Notes: generated by a model not told the origin, from the letters alone. A stretch of DNA of 64,000 nucleotides from Hofstenia miamia (GCA_004352715.1 SCFE01000004.1:2830522-2894521), one strand, 5' to 3'. Positions 34,667 through 47,899 are shown, numbered from the stretch's first letter. Made by a program: numbers and translations.

Positions 34667-37347
34667 TCCTAAATTGAAATTGTTTAATTTAAAATCATTC
34701 CTAAATTGAAATTTTTTAATTTTAATAATAAAGGCGCAGTTTAGTAAGTGAGTCATTAGGCATTCAACCCTTAAGCTGATACATAATTTTAAGAAAAAAA
34801 CAACCAGAATTCGCCAAAACCTTTAATATAAGAATTTAGTAACAAAGAAATGTCGTTACTTATTTCCACTGATGTTAGGTAAAGTAACAAACTATTTAAG
34901 TTCGATTGTGGCTTCTGATGGTGGTGATGCCACATTATACAGGGTCAACAATTTAGGCTGAGAAATGAATTACCATATCAAATTTAAATCGGGTTGGAAT
35001 ATAATATTTCCTAAATATAAATCAGAGTGTGATTTTTCTCCATGTGGACAAAATTTGAAGAAAGAAATTTACTTAAACAATGGAATGTATTCAATTGAAT
35101 ATTTAAATTCTTCCCATACATAATCTTTAGATAATAAGACGGCTTAAACAAAAAATTGGAACAATTATTTAGTAGTTTAAACAAACTGTCCAATCCTCGT
35201 TCCTGATCGTTGTGTGCAAAGTCAGATGTCTTCGCAACGGGACGTGAGATAAATGTAAAAAACGAGACATTTTCTATGCTGTGGGTGTTTCAGATTTTAC
35301 ATCTTTGTTAGTTCGTGAAATATGAGCTTTTAATATTTTTTGAAGAAATCCTCAGACATTTTAAAAAATGGGGTTAAGAAAATTCACATACAAACAACAA
35401 GCACTTTTGAAAAGTATAAATTTTTCTTTTGTTTCAATACGCCACTTTGTGAATTTCTATCGGTCTGTTATATATTAAAAAACCTAAATTGGGGCGCAAT
35501 GGATCTCTTCATTTTTGATTCATTGCTAGTAACCGTGTTGGAATGTATAAAGCGTTACTCGTGAGTACAGTGTTACCAGCTCATGTATGCGGGTAGTGGT
35601 GGATGTGTTTAACTATTATCGGGTACGAATACAATTTTCATCCACATCATGTGTATTTGAAGCTTAAACAACCCATTATGTTTTTAGAAATTGGTGATGG
35701 TCTCTTAAAAAGTTGTTTAAAGAGTGAAAGCTGAACTATGGCCAATCTCTATTAAGTGGTGATTCTACAGTAGATGGTAATCGTCTCTTCAATGTCATCC
35801 TTAAACAATGCCCGGTAACGAATCTGTCCAAACGCACTTGAAAACTAGGTATGGGAAGAATTAAACGTTTTAACAAAAATCGATTTTCAAGTGAAAAAGT
35901 TGATATTTTTATGTCTTCAAGTGCATGAATAATCTTTATCAAATTTATTCACGATAGCAGGCAAACACACCCATAGATATGTCAATATCCGAGTATTTTG
36001 AAATTTCATAAATGACTTGGAAAGCGAATTCAATAGGCAGTTTTGGGTTCAATAGGATTTTTTTCAAAAACAAAATTAAATAAATTGTTAAAAATAATGA
36101 CACATACTGAATATGAATTGTGTTTGAAATGTTAAAAATGTATAATTATTTAATAATAATAAAAAACGCTTTTTAAATTTGAATGATTCAGAATATGTTT
36201 GATTAGTTTAATAAATTTTCGTGGTTGCTCTTAACAATTAATTGTATTTAAATATATTTAAGGTGTGTTGAGCACTTTCTAGTATTGAGAGTGACTGTTT
36301 TTTTTAAATTTCATTCCATAAATCTCAATTAAATTTCCAAAATACACATTTTTAGTGTACACTATAACCATTTATATTCTAAAAATACGAATTGCAAGAC
36401 AAAGATATAGTTTTTAATTTTAACTTCTTGTTATATGTATATATATATTGGAACTGTGTAGTATGGCTCCAAAATCAGATTTCTTCCATACTACATAGCT
36501 CAAGTTTTTAATATCAACTTTCTATCATCTAAAAAGTAAGCTTTCGGGTTTTATGAGATTGTTAGGTCACATTTAGCATATGCTGAAATTTTTTTTAAGA
36601 TACCTCGATAAGGACCAAGTTCAACTACACATGTCCAAAATAGCCCATATATTGGAGCTGTGTATTTTTTTTAGGAAGTTGTAAAAATAACTTTGATATC
36701 ATATAAAAGTAGTCAGAAGGAATAATTCGTCTTACTAAATATTTGATATCCCTAAGGCCCATTCAAGAACTAGAACATGATATAATAGTAAGAAAACAAA
36801 TGTCTCCATACCATCCCTTGGTGTTTTATGAAACTACCTTGTACTTCAAGCAGATGTTGATCTCTTACTATGAAAAATTTTGACGGAGTAAGCTAAAAGC
36901 TTAAAATGCGTTTTATGCAATACAAGCTACTATTCAAGGCAGCTTAGATGAATTTCAATGGAAATTAGGCTTGAAAACGGTAACATGTCCACAAAACAAA
37001 CAAAAATATTTTGTTTTTATAAATGTCTAGCCAGTAGTGGGAAATTTAAATGCTTTGCTGTGCATTAGTTGGCATGTGACAAAATATTTTACATTTAGCA
37101 CACTGTTCAATCGCTCAATGTAATTAAAACCTATATATGCCATTAATAATGTCAACGTTATTCAATTACCCGAACCATTTCCACCCTGCTTCCATGTGAT
37201 ATTTCGCCTTCCTTCGTTTTGAAAAAAATCCATTTAATAGCTTTAATAAACAATATTTGATGGGTGCTATGGGCGTTGCTAGGTAAAATTAAGCAAAGTT
37301 GTTTTATCAAAAAGTATAAAATTTGATACAGACCTAGATTCACAACA
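34667..37347. other. AT-rich region, no convincing gene
   Basis: Short frames at 35340-35564 (+) and 35736-35942 (-) match nothing I know. A long imperfect hairpin with about 16-bp arms lies at 36451-36501 (GTAGTATGG/CCATACTAC core). The word TGGAGCTGTGTA occurs at about 36653 and inverted at about 37381, and a variant of it starts the hairpin. These may be ends of a small unrecognised element. Confidence 0.45.
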
Positions 37348-38976
37348 TTAAATTATAAAAAGAATAATTTGTGAAATTTTCCTACACAGCTCCACTATAA
37401 GTTTGTATGAATTAACAATATAGTTCCAATATAAGTTTTGTAGGATTTTTTTAACTGAATTTGTTTTATCAAAAAGGTATATTTTTGATGACAAATGAAT
37501 ATGATTTGCCACGAGAACAATTCGAACAAAATAGTTTTGAAGAAACTTACACTTCTTTATGGGCACATTCGTAAATAGTAGACCCTTAACACCAGGAGAA
37601 TAAAATGAAATAAATGAAGAAAGATTTAAATTGTAATTACCAGGTAAAAGTTTGTTAAAAAGACACAAATCCAAGTATTCAAGATATAAGGATAAGGAAA
37701 GAACATGAATATTTAAAAGTCTATTTATATAGTTGTCCTTGCTTACTATCCATTTTGTGCAACGTTTTTGGAAGTTCTCTAATTTTAGAAAATCTTGTTT
37801 ACTAGGTAACTAAACGTTGGGCAATTAATAGTTTAAACAAAGTAGTTTTAACATTAATTGTCGCATTATAAGGTACATTTCTTTTCAAAGTTAAGAGGAT
37901 ACCATAACACGATCTTAGTTTAGAAAATGTAAGTAGACCAGTTCAAATTTGAAGAGGTCAACGCCAAGATCTCTAACCGTATTACTTGTAGGTAGCCAAA
38001 AATCAAGTTGTACACCATTATGCTTAAGAATTGTTAAAAGCTTGAACTTATGTTGTTTTAAACTCATCTCATTATCAAGAACCCAATTTGATAATTTTTT
38101 GTAATCAATAACAATATTATCAGTTGATTTTGTAAGAAATTTGCAATCATCTGCAAATAAAAAAGGAATTGATACTTCGCAGCACGTTGGAACGTCATTT
38201 ATGAAAACAAGAAACATCAAAGGCCTTAGAACAGATCCTTGGGGAACTCCACTTGATACTGATAAACATGATGATTTAATCCCATTTATTTAAACATATT
38301 GGCAATGATTATATAAGTATGAGTGTAAAAGTCTTAATAGATCACCTCCAAAGTTGAAGGATATCAGTTTAAACATTAATAAGCTATGAGATACTTTATC
38401 AAATGTCTTTGTAAAATCAGAGTATAAAATAAATATGTCTTCGTTTTCATCAAAATGTTTGTAAATTAAATCCATAAATTCTAAAGTTGTATTACAGTAG
38501 ATCTATATCTTAAGAATCCATATTGAAAATGGGAAATTTTTTCAGAAACAATCGGATACAATTTCTTAAACAGTATCTTTTCAAAAACTAGAGATAATTT
38601 TGGCAATATACTAATTGTAGTATAATTATTTATGCATTTGGTTGAACCAGCTTTGTGAATGGGAGGTTTTTGGGCAATTTTCCATAAACTAGGATAACGA
38701 CAACTTGAAATTATGTACTTTAATAGCTGTAAAGCATGTGGTGTATGATGATTGGCAAAGGCTTTAAAAAATTCTGTAGGAAGATTATCATTAGATTGTC
38801 CAGAAATTTAACTCAGTTAGTACATCATTATATATGTCATTTCAATAGAATTGAATTGCAAATTCGGAAAAGTATTGAAGTCTTTATTGCTCGTTGAATA
38901 TACTGAAGCAAGTAATTCATTAAAAGTATTCGCAATATCAGAGTTAGTGTTAACAATAACGTCATTATAAATCATT
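37348..38976 (-). pseudogene. Non-LTR retrotransposon RT, decayed
   Basis: Read on the minus strand: an early RT segment (LPKLSLVFEKILFKKLY, about 38590-38540), ILYSDFTKTFDKVSHSLLM (palm motif A, near 38410), SSGVPQGSVLRPLMFLVF (motif B, near 38230), IPFLFADDCKFLTK (motif C with FADD, near 38150) and a C-terminal segment LDLCLFNKLLPGNYNLN typical of LINE 3' ends. Frames change several times and stops occur, so it is dead. The endonuclease domain and 5' end are missing; the element is truncated where the Penelope-like element begins at about 38977. Confidence 0.8.
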
Positions 38977-39990
38977 AAAATTATTACAGATATGTTGATG
39001 ATATATTTGCTATGTTCGAAGATAAAGAAATTATGCAAAATTTTATGCACTTTTTAAGTGGATGTCTATGTGAAATACAACTTACAATAAAAGAAGAACA
39101 AAATCGCAATCTAAATTTTCTGAATGTAACAATAACATTGAACCAACACCACTATGAAACAAAGATGTATCGCAGGCCATCAAATACCACGCTATACATT
39201 CCTTATCATTCTTTTTGTGACCCAAATACAAGCAATACAAAAATAAGTGTTTATTAAATCGAATTATTAAAATTTCTTCAAACTATGATAACATGATTTA
39301 ATCCATAACTGAATTGTATGAAATATTTGAAAAGAATTGTTTAAGAATTTTGTTGACCAAGCTCTCACTTCAAAGTCTATTGAATGTAACCAAGCAAATG
39401 ATGAAGATAAAATACCAATATATTTGAAAATACCATATATTGAGGACCATCAGGATCTCTTAAAAGTACGGATTAAGATCATTAATATACGATTAAAATT
39501 AATTAAGTTAACACCAATTTTGCAATAAAGAAAATTTCAGACATTTTTAAAAACAAAAATCCTATCAAAAATGCTAGTTTCCTCACTTGTCTATAAATAC
39601 AATTGTGAAGAATGAAATATGTCTTACATCGGGGAAACAAAGCGCGATTTTATAACTAGGATCAATGAACATCTATCAGGTCATCAAATGTAAGAAATAT
39701 ATATGGATCAATACATGCTAGAAAGAACAATTTTAATATAATAATGAGAACACCAATACGAAGATTGCAGAAGCTTTAATAATTTAGAACCATAACAAAG
39801 ATCAATTATTGAACAAGCAACAAAGTAATATGAACATATTAAAGTTATTCTAAGTGCATGAGAATTTAAACACCATTAAATTTTAGTGTAGGATATTGTA
39901 AATTTAATTCCCACAAACTTTTTGTTTTCTGATGATGATTTTTGAATCGAAACCGGTTAACACTAAATTGAGCTCAATAGTTTACACAAA
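38977..39990 (+). mobile_element. Penelope-like retroelement, 3' part (RT plus GIY-YIG nuclease), decayed
   Basis: The + strand reads NYYRYVDDIFAMF (RT catalytic YVDD, 38977 on), then NRNLNFLNVTITL and MYRRPSNTTLYIPYHS (Penelope-type RT continuation), a frameshifted middle, then VYKYNCEE.NMSYIGETKRD with NEHLSGHQ (about 39590-39690), the GIY-YIG endonuclease core with the Penelope-type CC-x-x-YIGET signature (second Cys mutated to stop). A CTGATGA...GAAACCGG motif closes the element at 39929-39957. Penelope-like elements combine these two domains, which makes the family assignment firm. The 5' part is missing; several stops and frameshifts show inactivity. Confidence 0.8.
39929..39957 (+). 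ncRNA. Hammerhead-like motif at Penelope element end (degenerate)
   Basis: CTGATGA at 39929-39935 and GAAA at 39949-39952 are separated by a segment that can pair as GATT/AATC with a TTTG loop, leaving one extra T. These are the two invariant strands of a hammerhead core. Hammerhead ribozymes are known in Penelope-like elements. I cannot identify convincing stems I and III, so activity is doubtful. A similar arrangement occurs at 60063-60089. Confidence 0.35.
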
Positions 39991-40029
39991 CATTATATAT
40001 ATACTGAACAGTAGGAAAATTATAATTCT

Positions 40030-42705
40030 GCTTCAACGCTTTAATATTTTCAAATTATGGTAAATTATGATAAAATCCTAAAATTTTCTACATGTGCAAA
40101 ACTAATTAAAGAAGATCTGGTTTTTACATGTGCCTATTGTGAGACATTGTATCATGTAACAAAGAATTGATCTGGCTTTCAACCTGTTGAAATCGAAGTT
40201 CTAATTAAACTAATGGACCAAAATATTACTTTCTGTAATGTTTGCAGTGATGCTAATAAGAAAAATGGTTACATGAAAGCTGTTTCTAATTCTGAAAAAA
40301 GAAAGACAATGTCTCAAACAGAGACGTGAACTTATAAACGAAGGCATTAACTCAAAATATATACGAATTCGTAATTTAAAATTGCAAGTATATGAAAATA
40401 ATAAGTGGAATACCAAATGACTAGAAAACAGAAACGCGTTTCCTAGTATATTCTTACTAAATGTGCGATCACTAAAGAAACCAAATGCCAATCATTTTAT
40501 TTTAAATGACTACTTTACATTAAAATTGCTTTATGTTTTATTACTGAAACGTGGGTCAATCGTGACATAGAAGATTGTTATGTTAGCATTCATGGATACA
40601 AATTAATCCGAAAAGATAGGTCATGCTATAATTCACTTAAAACCAAAGGAGGTGGAATATGCGTTTATTTTAGTCAACTGTATAATCTACAAGCCTGAAT
40701 GTTGTTAATGACAATAGTCTTGAAATTTTTTGGTGTTTGCTGAAATCTTCACCCATACATATTTATTGTGTATTGTATTATCCCCCCCCCTCCCAATTTG
40801 GGGAAGAAATGAGGAATATGAATGACACATTTTAGGAAATATTGATAAATTAATGACACTTTATCCTGGAGCTCATATTACAATAATGGGAGATTTCAAC
40901 GATCTTGAGGTAAACTTTCTTTCCCAACAAGGTTTTCTTCAATAAATGAGCAAGGGGCCAACACAAAAAGGTAAACAATTAGATTTTATTTTTACTACTG
41001 CAACTAGTTATTACCACAAAGCAGTTCCCTTTCTATCTTCGCCCCCAACTGATCAAACCTGAAGTCAAATTACTAATTAAAGAAAAACAAGCAGCACTTA
41101 AGAAAAAGAAATTTTCATTAGTCTCAAAGCTTCATAATCAAATTAGGAATCAATTAAGTAAGAACATATCATCTAACAAAGAAAAACGTCGTTCAAAGTT
41201 TTGGTGAGACAATTTAAATAACACTTTAAATCGAAAACATTATGTAGGTCCTAATACCTTTTTCACCAGATGAAATTAACAGCTATTTTACAGATATATT
41301 GACGATAACACCATACATAGCAACATCCCTCCAAAGTTTGGAAGAGCGCCCGATTGAAGAGTTGGATTTAATCACAGAATACAATGCTTTAGCTAACGTT
41401 AAAAAGCCTTCTCCTGGTCCAGATGGTATTCCTTATTGGTTAATTAAAAACAACGCACCTAACCGAAGTGTTAACCTATATTTTTAATCTCAGTATTCAA
41501 TGATTTTTAAAATCTCTCGTGTAGAACCAATTCCAAAAAGGCAAAGATTGAATCACTAGCCAATCTCCGTCCTGTATGCATTACCTCAAGTATTTCCAGA
41601 ATTTTCGAGAGATTATTCTTTGAAACATTAATATCTGACAAGTACAATAAGACACTTAACTTTAACCAATTATGTTTAAGAAGTGGTTCATCGACAGAGT
41701 GGGCTCTTCTGAAAATCATTAATACATGCAAAAATCACAGCGAACTTTACGACTTTATGAGAATATTTACTCTTGATCTCAGTAAGGCATTTGACCGCGT
41801 TCCAAGGGACAGGATTGTAGAAAAAATAACTGAATTAATGCCCGATCAAAAACATGTAATTAACATTCTTTCTGATTTTCTAATGGAAAGAAGACAATAT
41901 TTAGATATGGGCAAACATCACACAGGATTACTTGAGACTAACTGTGGTGTTCCTCAACAGACTATTTTTGGACCGATCATGTTTAATTTACTATAAGCCG
42001 AGATTCAAATTTCTTCTGAATCTTCTAACTTGGTTAAATATGCGGATGATATCAATTGCATTATTCCCGGTTTCTATGCATACCCTCATCAAGCTGAAAC
42101 AATTATTAATAAACTTATGTCGTGATGCAGTTTGAATAATATGTTTTTCAATACAAACAAATCTGCAGAGCGCTGTGTCCAATTTCGAAAAGGTGATAAA
42201 CCTTGTAAAATTCATAGAATTAATTCAACAAAAAAGCAATGTCGTAGTTCTTGGAGTAATCTTGTCAAATGACCTCCGATGTGATGAACACGTGAATAAA
42301 TTCGGGAAAAAAAGTTTCTTCATTAATATACCTCCTACTCAAAATGAAGCACTAAAATTATAGCTTTGAAAACTTGAATTGTTTATATAGAAAAATGATC
42401 TCCGCGCATATAAGCTTTTGCATAAGAGTGTGGGGAGGTTGTTCACAACAAAACCTGCACAAAATTGATCACCTTCAACGCAAAGCACAAAAATGGGATT
42501 ATTGGAATCTTATATGTCAATGAAGGAATTTATTTTGGACAAGGACAAAATAACGAGCAATAGTAATCATTATTTGAAAGGAATAATTTTCAAACGAGTA
42601 GTATATGCTGTTGATCGGTTACAAAAAAAGAAACCACATTCTGGTTGCAGTGCAAGAAAAAAATATACAAATTTCTTTCCCGATCGAATTCTCAAAAAAT
42701 ATTAA
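40030..42705 (+). pseudogene. Non-LTR retrotransposon with PHD-like finger, AP endonuclease and RT, decayed
   Basis: In order: a zinc-finger segment CAYCETLYHV...FCNVCS (about 40130-40255, PHD-like as in some LINE proteins), FLLNVRSLKKPN (endonuclease start, near 40465), FITETWVNRDI (near 40540), GGGICVYFSQ, ITIMGDFND (near 40885), KPSPGPDGIPYWLIKNN (early RT, near 41405), LDLSKAFDRVPRD (motif A, near 41770), NCGVPQQTIFGPIMFN (motif B), LVKYADDINCII (motif C, near 42035) and a C-terminal HSGCSARKKYTNFFPDRI tail. At least six frameshifts or stops separate these blocks. The order finger-endonuclease-RT defines an apurinic-endonuclease type LINE. It starts directly after the Penelope remnant and ends before the TA/N gap at 42780. 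Confidence 0.8.
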
Positions 42706-42779
42706 AAAAATAGTTCTTATTTCTAATTTTATAAATTAATAAGATTATCAGATGTTTTCATTCTCATTCTAATAAATTT

Positions 42780-43005
42780 ATATATATATNNNNNNNNNNN
42801 NNNNNNNNNNNNNNNNNNNNNNNNNNNNNNNNNNNNNNNNNNNNNNNNNNNNNNNNNNNNNNNNNNNNNNNNNNNNNNNNNNNNNNNNNNNNNNNNNNNN
42901 NNNNNNNNNNNNNNNNNNNNNNNNNNNNNNNNNNNNNNNNNNNNNNNNNNNNNNNNNNNNNNNNNNNNNNNNNNNNNNNNNNNNNNNNNTATATATATAT
43001 ATGTA
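42780..43005. repeat. (TA)n array broken by a 200-N gap
   Basis: TA repeats flank N at 42790-42989. Confidence 0.85.
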
Positions 43006-44790
43006 TATACAGTATACAGCAATTTAGTTATTTCAGCATAATTCAGTATAGGTTTATTAAATTATTATTTTCGGTATATTTGTGCAACTTTATGTATATT
43101 GACATTATCGTACATGGAATTATACAATTTAGTACAATTGAAGTAAATTAAATTTTGCGTTAAACATCATACCTTAAGCTTCCCACTAAAATTGAATTTT
43201 CCCGTACTATATTAAAAACAGTTTTGCAATTTATATTAATCTAAAAAATCTAACAAATACAGCAGTTACTTGTAGGTGACGTACATTTGGGCTAGTAATT
43301 ATTAACAAGTTACGATCTTATAAAATTTATTGATTGAATTACAAAATTAGATCGTAATGATTAAATAGATCTCAAGTCCAACAGCTAAAAATATTCATCA
43401 GATCCATAAATACATCGCAGTTCTTAAATACTATACAATAGAGATTATTATTTTCGAAAAGGTAAGCCAAACTAAAACAATATCAAAAAAATTTTGTAAG
43501 GATTTAATGTTTGTTGGTTGTATATTTAACTAGCAACTATGATTATGCATTGTTCGTAAACTGTATTTATTATTCGTTTATAAAACAATGGTTTTTTAAA
43601 TGAAAAACTGTGCATTCAATTGCACAAAAATCCATTTTCTTCAAAAAATAATCAGAAAGTTCAAGTAAAGATGTTTTAAAATTACATATTTTATAAGGGC
43701 TTTGCTCTAAAAGGACAGTAATATTTAATGGTTAGCCGTTATTAGAGATTTCTTGAATGCATAGCCATTATTATATTTTTACTAAAGCCAATATTAATAA
43801 TAGTAGCATATATAACTAAATATTTTCTATAATATTTAGTTATCTATGATAATACAATAATATGTATCGTATAGGGGTCCATGAGATCTTTTAGGGGGTC
43901 GGTGAAAGACTGAGAACTTCTAGTAACATTGCTCGATGTTTCTCAACCCATTCGTAATTTCTTTCCTAAATTTTTTTGCTCGTCATATGTGAAACTGACT
44001 TTTGTTTACTTCGCAAAAATATAGTTGAAAATTTCATTCATATTTTGAAATTTGATATACAACGTTTCATAATATGTCTATCCTGACAATAAACGGGCAC
44101 TACATTGGATATAAGAAATTTTACATAAACCAACGCCGGAGGCAATGGTGAAAAAAAATTCGGTTTGTGGGTCCACAACGGAAAAGGTTGGGCTACAAAC
44201 TAACGCATGACAAAAATACTTACAATATCATTGACATATGCATTTTTAATTAAGAGGTACTTATTATCTATGCCCAATAATTTTTGATTATTCAATAAAA
44301 TTTGTTTGATTTTTTCCTTCAAGTGCTTATAATTTTTCTCATATTTTATATCGGTACTTGATTAATTCCATAAAATTGAGTATCTGAAAGAAAATTCATC
44401 TTAACGATTACTGATACTAAAAAGTAATTTAGTCCTTTTATTTTGATGTAATTATTGAGAAAACTTAATGAACATAATTCAAAATAAGTTTATGAATTAT
44501 AAATAGAGTTTGATACTGAATAAGGTAACTCGAGGCCAAGATATTATATGATGATCTTAATTGCGTTATAGACTCATGCTTTCCAATATAATTCAGTGTT
44601 CTAAATAACCACTTAAAATTTTATGATAGCGATGCCGGACGTTTTTGCGATGCTATATTTTGAAAGCGAAATGCACAGTAATTAAATTGACTCAGCACAA
44701 ATGAATTAATTAGTCCTACATGAAACATGTTTCCTACATGACGTAAATTGTACAAATATTTGACTCCAGATGCCATCTTTTTCAATTTTT
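43006..44790. other. AT-rich region without a recognised gene
   Basis: No coding signal seen. A perfect 13-bp-arm hairpin (core AACTAAATATT/AATATTTAGTT) lies at 43812-43843. Confidence 0.5.
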
Positions 44791-44799
44791 GGGAAAGAA

Positions 44800-45480
44800 A
44801 ATTACCTAATTTTCAGTCATTGTCTATTAGTACGCTAAGGTAATTTACACATGTGCTTTGAATAATTTTAGTATCGCAAACATTAATTTTAATATTTTCA
44901 GTAAACTGGTTGCCTCAAAGGGGGTTTTTGCTGATCCTATTATCTGCTTGGTGATAAATAGTTCCGATTTTGAAATATTATTTACGTATAATGTAAATAG
45001 TCGTTTGAGTACATCTAAATTTGTAAAAATAAATTCGGAATAATTGTCAATTTTGAGTCGTTGTTTGCGATTGCTTGAGAAACTCATTATAAAATTTATT
45101 GCATTGAAACTAAAGCCTTGTCGCCTTAATATTTCTTTTAAAATCAAGTAAAGCCACCGCTGTGAACAAATTTTGATTTAAATTTAATTTAATTTTTTCT
45201 ATGATTGATAAAATCACATTAGATCTTTTGAATTAATGTTGAAATCTGAATTGATTACTTAAAAAAATTTGATTATCATTAATAACCTTGTAAATTTGTG
45301 CAGCTAAAAGCGTTTCAAATATTTTTGAGAAATGGTGTTTTGTGCCAATTGGTCAATAGTTCATGGGATCTAGCGGGTCTCTTTTTTTAAATAGCGGTGA
45401 AATATCTGATTGTTTTAAAAGAATTGGAAAATCATTATTTATAATACTTTAAATAAAATGTAGAAATATTTTTTCCTTAT
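44800..45480 (-). pseudogene. Non-LTR retrotransposon RT fragment
   Basis: Read on the minus strand: HHFSKIFETLLAAQIYKVIN, an early RT block, then TAVALLDFKRN (motif A region), FSSNRKQRLKIDNYSEF and LDVLKRLFTLYVNNISKSE (motif B region with the usual GVPQGSxLGPL eroded to LDVLKRLFTLYVN). A poorly preserved tail follows (ATSLLKILKLMFAILKLF). No catalytic YADD could be read. It is highly decayed and truncated at both ends. Confidence 0.65.
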
Positions 45481-46020
45481 CCATTACTGTAAGTTACTGG
45501 ATTCACAAAATTTATTATTATCTAACTTGTATTTACAGTATTTTTGAGCTCATAATAGAAAATTAAGTTGAAATGAAACTGCTTGTTTCAAAATATTGGG
45601 TTTTTGGGATGAAAAGTTTCTATTTTCTTCAAACTTAAAATTGAAAAAGTTCATACTAAAGAAATGCGAGACCACATATTTTTGGTCCCGGTCCCGTACT
45701 GGTCCCATCCCGTTTTTAATTTTCTGATCCCGCCCGTAAGGTTTGGTTTGGTTCCGGTCCCGTTTCTTGTCCGGTGAGAGCATGCAACATAATTTTCATA
45801 ATCAATATATCATCTATCCTATATACAACACACCAAGCATAGAATGAATAAAAAATAGGAATTCAACAAATTCAATATATTTTCAGCATAGATTGAATAA
45901 AATACAAGTGTTTAAACATATCAAATCATATCAAACCGGTTCCGTCCCATGTTTGTTTTTTTGGTCCCGCAGGACCCTATCTCCCACGTGTTCATACAGG
46001 AGCTAGCAATAACATTGGAG
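45481..46020. repeat. GC-rich degenerate pentamer island (GGTCCCG-type)
   Basis: About 45685-45775 is packed with GGTCCCGGTCCCG, CCCATCCCG and GGTTTGGTTCCGGTCCCG words in an otherwise AT-rich background. A second patch lies at 45932-45990 (CCGGTTCCGTCCC, GGTCCCGCAGGACCC). No coding frame is credible across it. See the similar islands at 26.0, 58.8, 61.5 and 63.0 kb. Confidence 0.6.
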
Positions 46021-47076
46021 CATTGTGTGAGTGCTCAGAGGGGATTGCGGTAGGAAGAACATCCAAAATCGGAAGGCCGCAAAAATTAAGGGGAGCAAGC
46101 AACTTTCCACCTACATAGAAGGTGTTAACTTCTGTGAATTCAAGAAGGCTGGCATGTTCCTTGGAGAATAGGTGATTTCAGAAGATTAGGGAATTAAGCA
46201 AAGATTTGGGAATGCAAATGTCGGTAGTTCAAAGCTTTAATACTATGGGAAATATAATGAACTTAGCAATGTCATGGATGGACTATGAGAATGTTTATGA
46301 TAGTAAATTACATAGTTGAGGTGGAAATACGCAGAGAGAATACAGAAAATTATGCCAACGAAGAAAGCAACAAGTAGCTAAAAAAACATGTCTAGAGAGA
46401 AAATCAGAAGCATTGATATCGGCAGCAAAGAATTAACGTGAAGATTTTACCTTTTCGAATCCGTAAATAGGAGAAGAAACCTCTTTTTTGTGTTGTTTTT
46501 TTATATTTTATGTAAAGCCTGAGTAACTTAATTTAAAATAGACTGGAGTTTTTTTACATATTTTCAAAGAATTTTCTCCAAGCCTATTAGGGAATTTGGA
46601 AATCGTGAGCCACGGCAACATCTATTTGTGAATGTTGAAAATGTGTACTAAGGCGTATTGCTATGGTTGACGTACTTGAACGTATTGACTATTTTTCTTT
46701 GAAATACTTTTCATACTTAACCTTTATGTAATTCTCTGGCTTAGAGCACATGCGAGCAACGCCGAATTTTAACTGTTTTTTTCTATGTAGATAGACCTTT
46801 CAAACAATTTGTGGCTTGCTGTATCCAAAGCCATTGATATAACCTGATAAAGTCATCATTTGGTCAAGTTTTTGAATTATTGTCTAGAGAGAAAATCAGT
46901 AACATTAATAAGGGCAGTATCGAAACAAACAACTAGGGTGATGATTATACCTCTTCGAATCCGCTTTTTTATTCGAAACATTTTGAGTTTTATTTAATAA
47001 TGTTGTTAATAGCTAAAGCTAAGAAACTACTTTTAAACGTTTACAATTTGAGATTTTATAATATTTTTGGCATTAA

Positions 47077-47108
<32 letters not shown>
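46021..47108. other. Repeat-rich, no recognised gene
   Basis: A word group TGTCTAGAGAGAAAATCAG...CTTCGAATCCG occurs twice, at 46386-46462 and 46883-46966. About 46480-46650 is related to 27175-27335. A (TA)n run precedes 47108. Confidence 0.55.
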
Positions 47109-47113
<5 letters not shown>

Positions 47114-47308
47114 TTTGACAATTCAGTTAATTTTTGGACCAATTTATANCGTTATTAAAGTAGTACTATACTAATTCAATCAAAGTGTGGAGATTTGTTT
47201 TTTTTAATTTATGTACTTTTGTGTATATGTGTTGTGTCATGCACTCCTAGATTATTATATTGTAATAATCTAGGAATCCATAGTTGTGTTAATTTATTGA
47301 TGATATTC

Positions 47309-47375
<67 letters not shown>

Positions 47376-47410
47376 TTTGACAATTCAGTTAATTTTTGGA
47401 CCAATTTATA
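47109..47410. repeat. Redundant join: 40-bp direct repeat with single N, (TA)n array and hairpin
   Basis: 47109-47148 and 47371-47410 are identical and both follow a (TA)n array. A single N is at 47149, exactly after the first copy. This is the third case of the same single-N join. A perfect 12-bp-arm hairpin (CCTAGATTATTA, 5-nt loop) lies at 47246-47274, and a 60-bp (TA)n at about 47311-47370. Confidence 0.75.
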
Positions 47411-47899
47411 GTCCTTTCCAAAAAATGTCTTCAGTGTTTTGGTTGTTCAGAACTTATAAAAGTCACTCACTGAAAATTTTAATAGAGTTTTGAAAGAGCA
47501 AAGGATACCAATGCAAAATTTCAAAATTTAAATTTTATTTTCACCACATTGTGCATAGCAATAAATCATTTATTGCTCATCTGCGGCAAGTTGTGGCAAA
47601 AATTGATTAGCTCTTCCAAAAGTTTCATTAAACACATATTTTTGAAGAATAAATTATAAACGCATGTTTATGTAGTGCACTTATTTTTTAAAATTCAAAC
47701 TTATTGTTTTCAAATATTGATGAAATTTCTTTTGTGGCATAATATATGTTTGAGTCTCAGCAATTGTTAATTGGCTTGACATGCCTTGGTCTTATCCTTT
47801 GTACATCTTCCATGAATTTATCAACGTAATCTTTACTTGCTAAGACATCCGAGGGACTGTGATAAACTATTAATGGGAGATTAGGTACCCCTGGACAAT
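47411..47899. other. Region without a recognised gene
   Basis: No coding frame or known element identified. Confidence 0.5.

Noticed and set aside
38977-39690. Telomerase reverse transcriptase (related to Penelope RT)
   Set aside because: The GIY-YIG signature after the YVDD region identifies a Penelope-like element.
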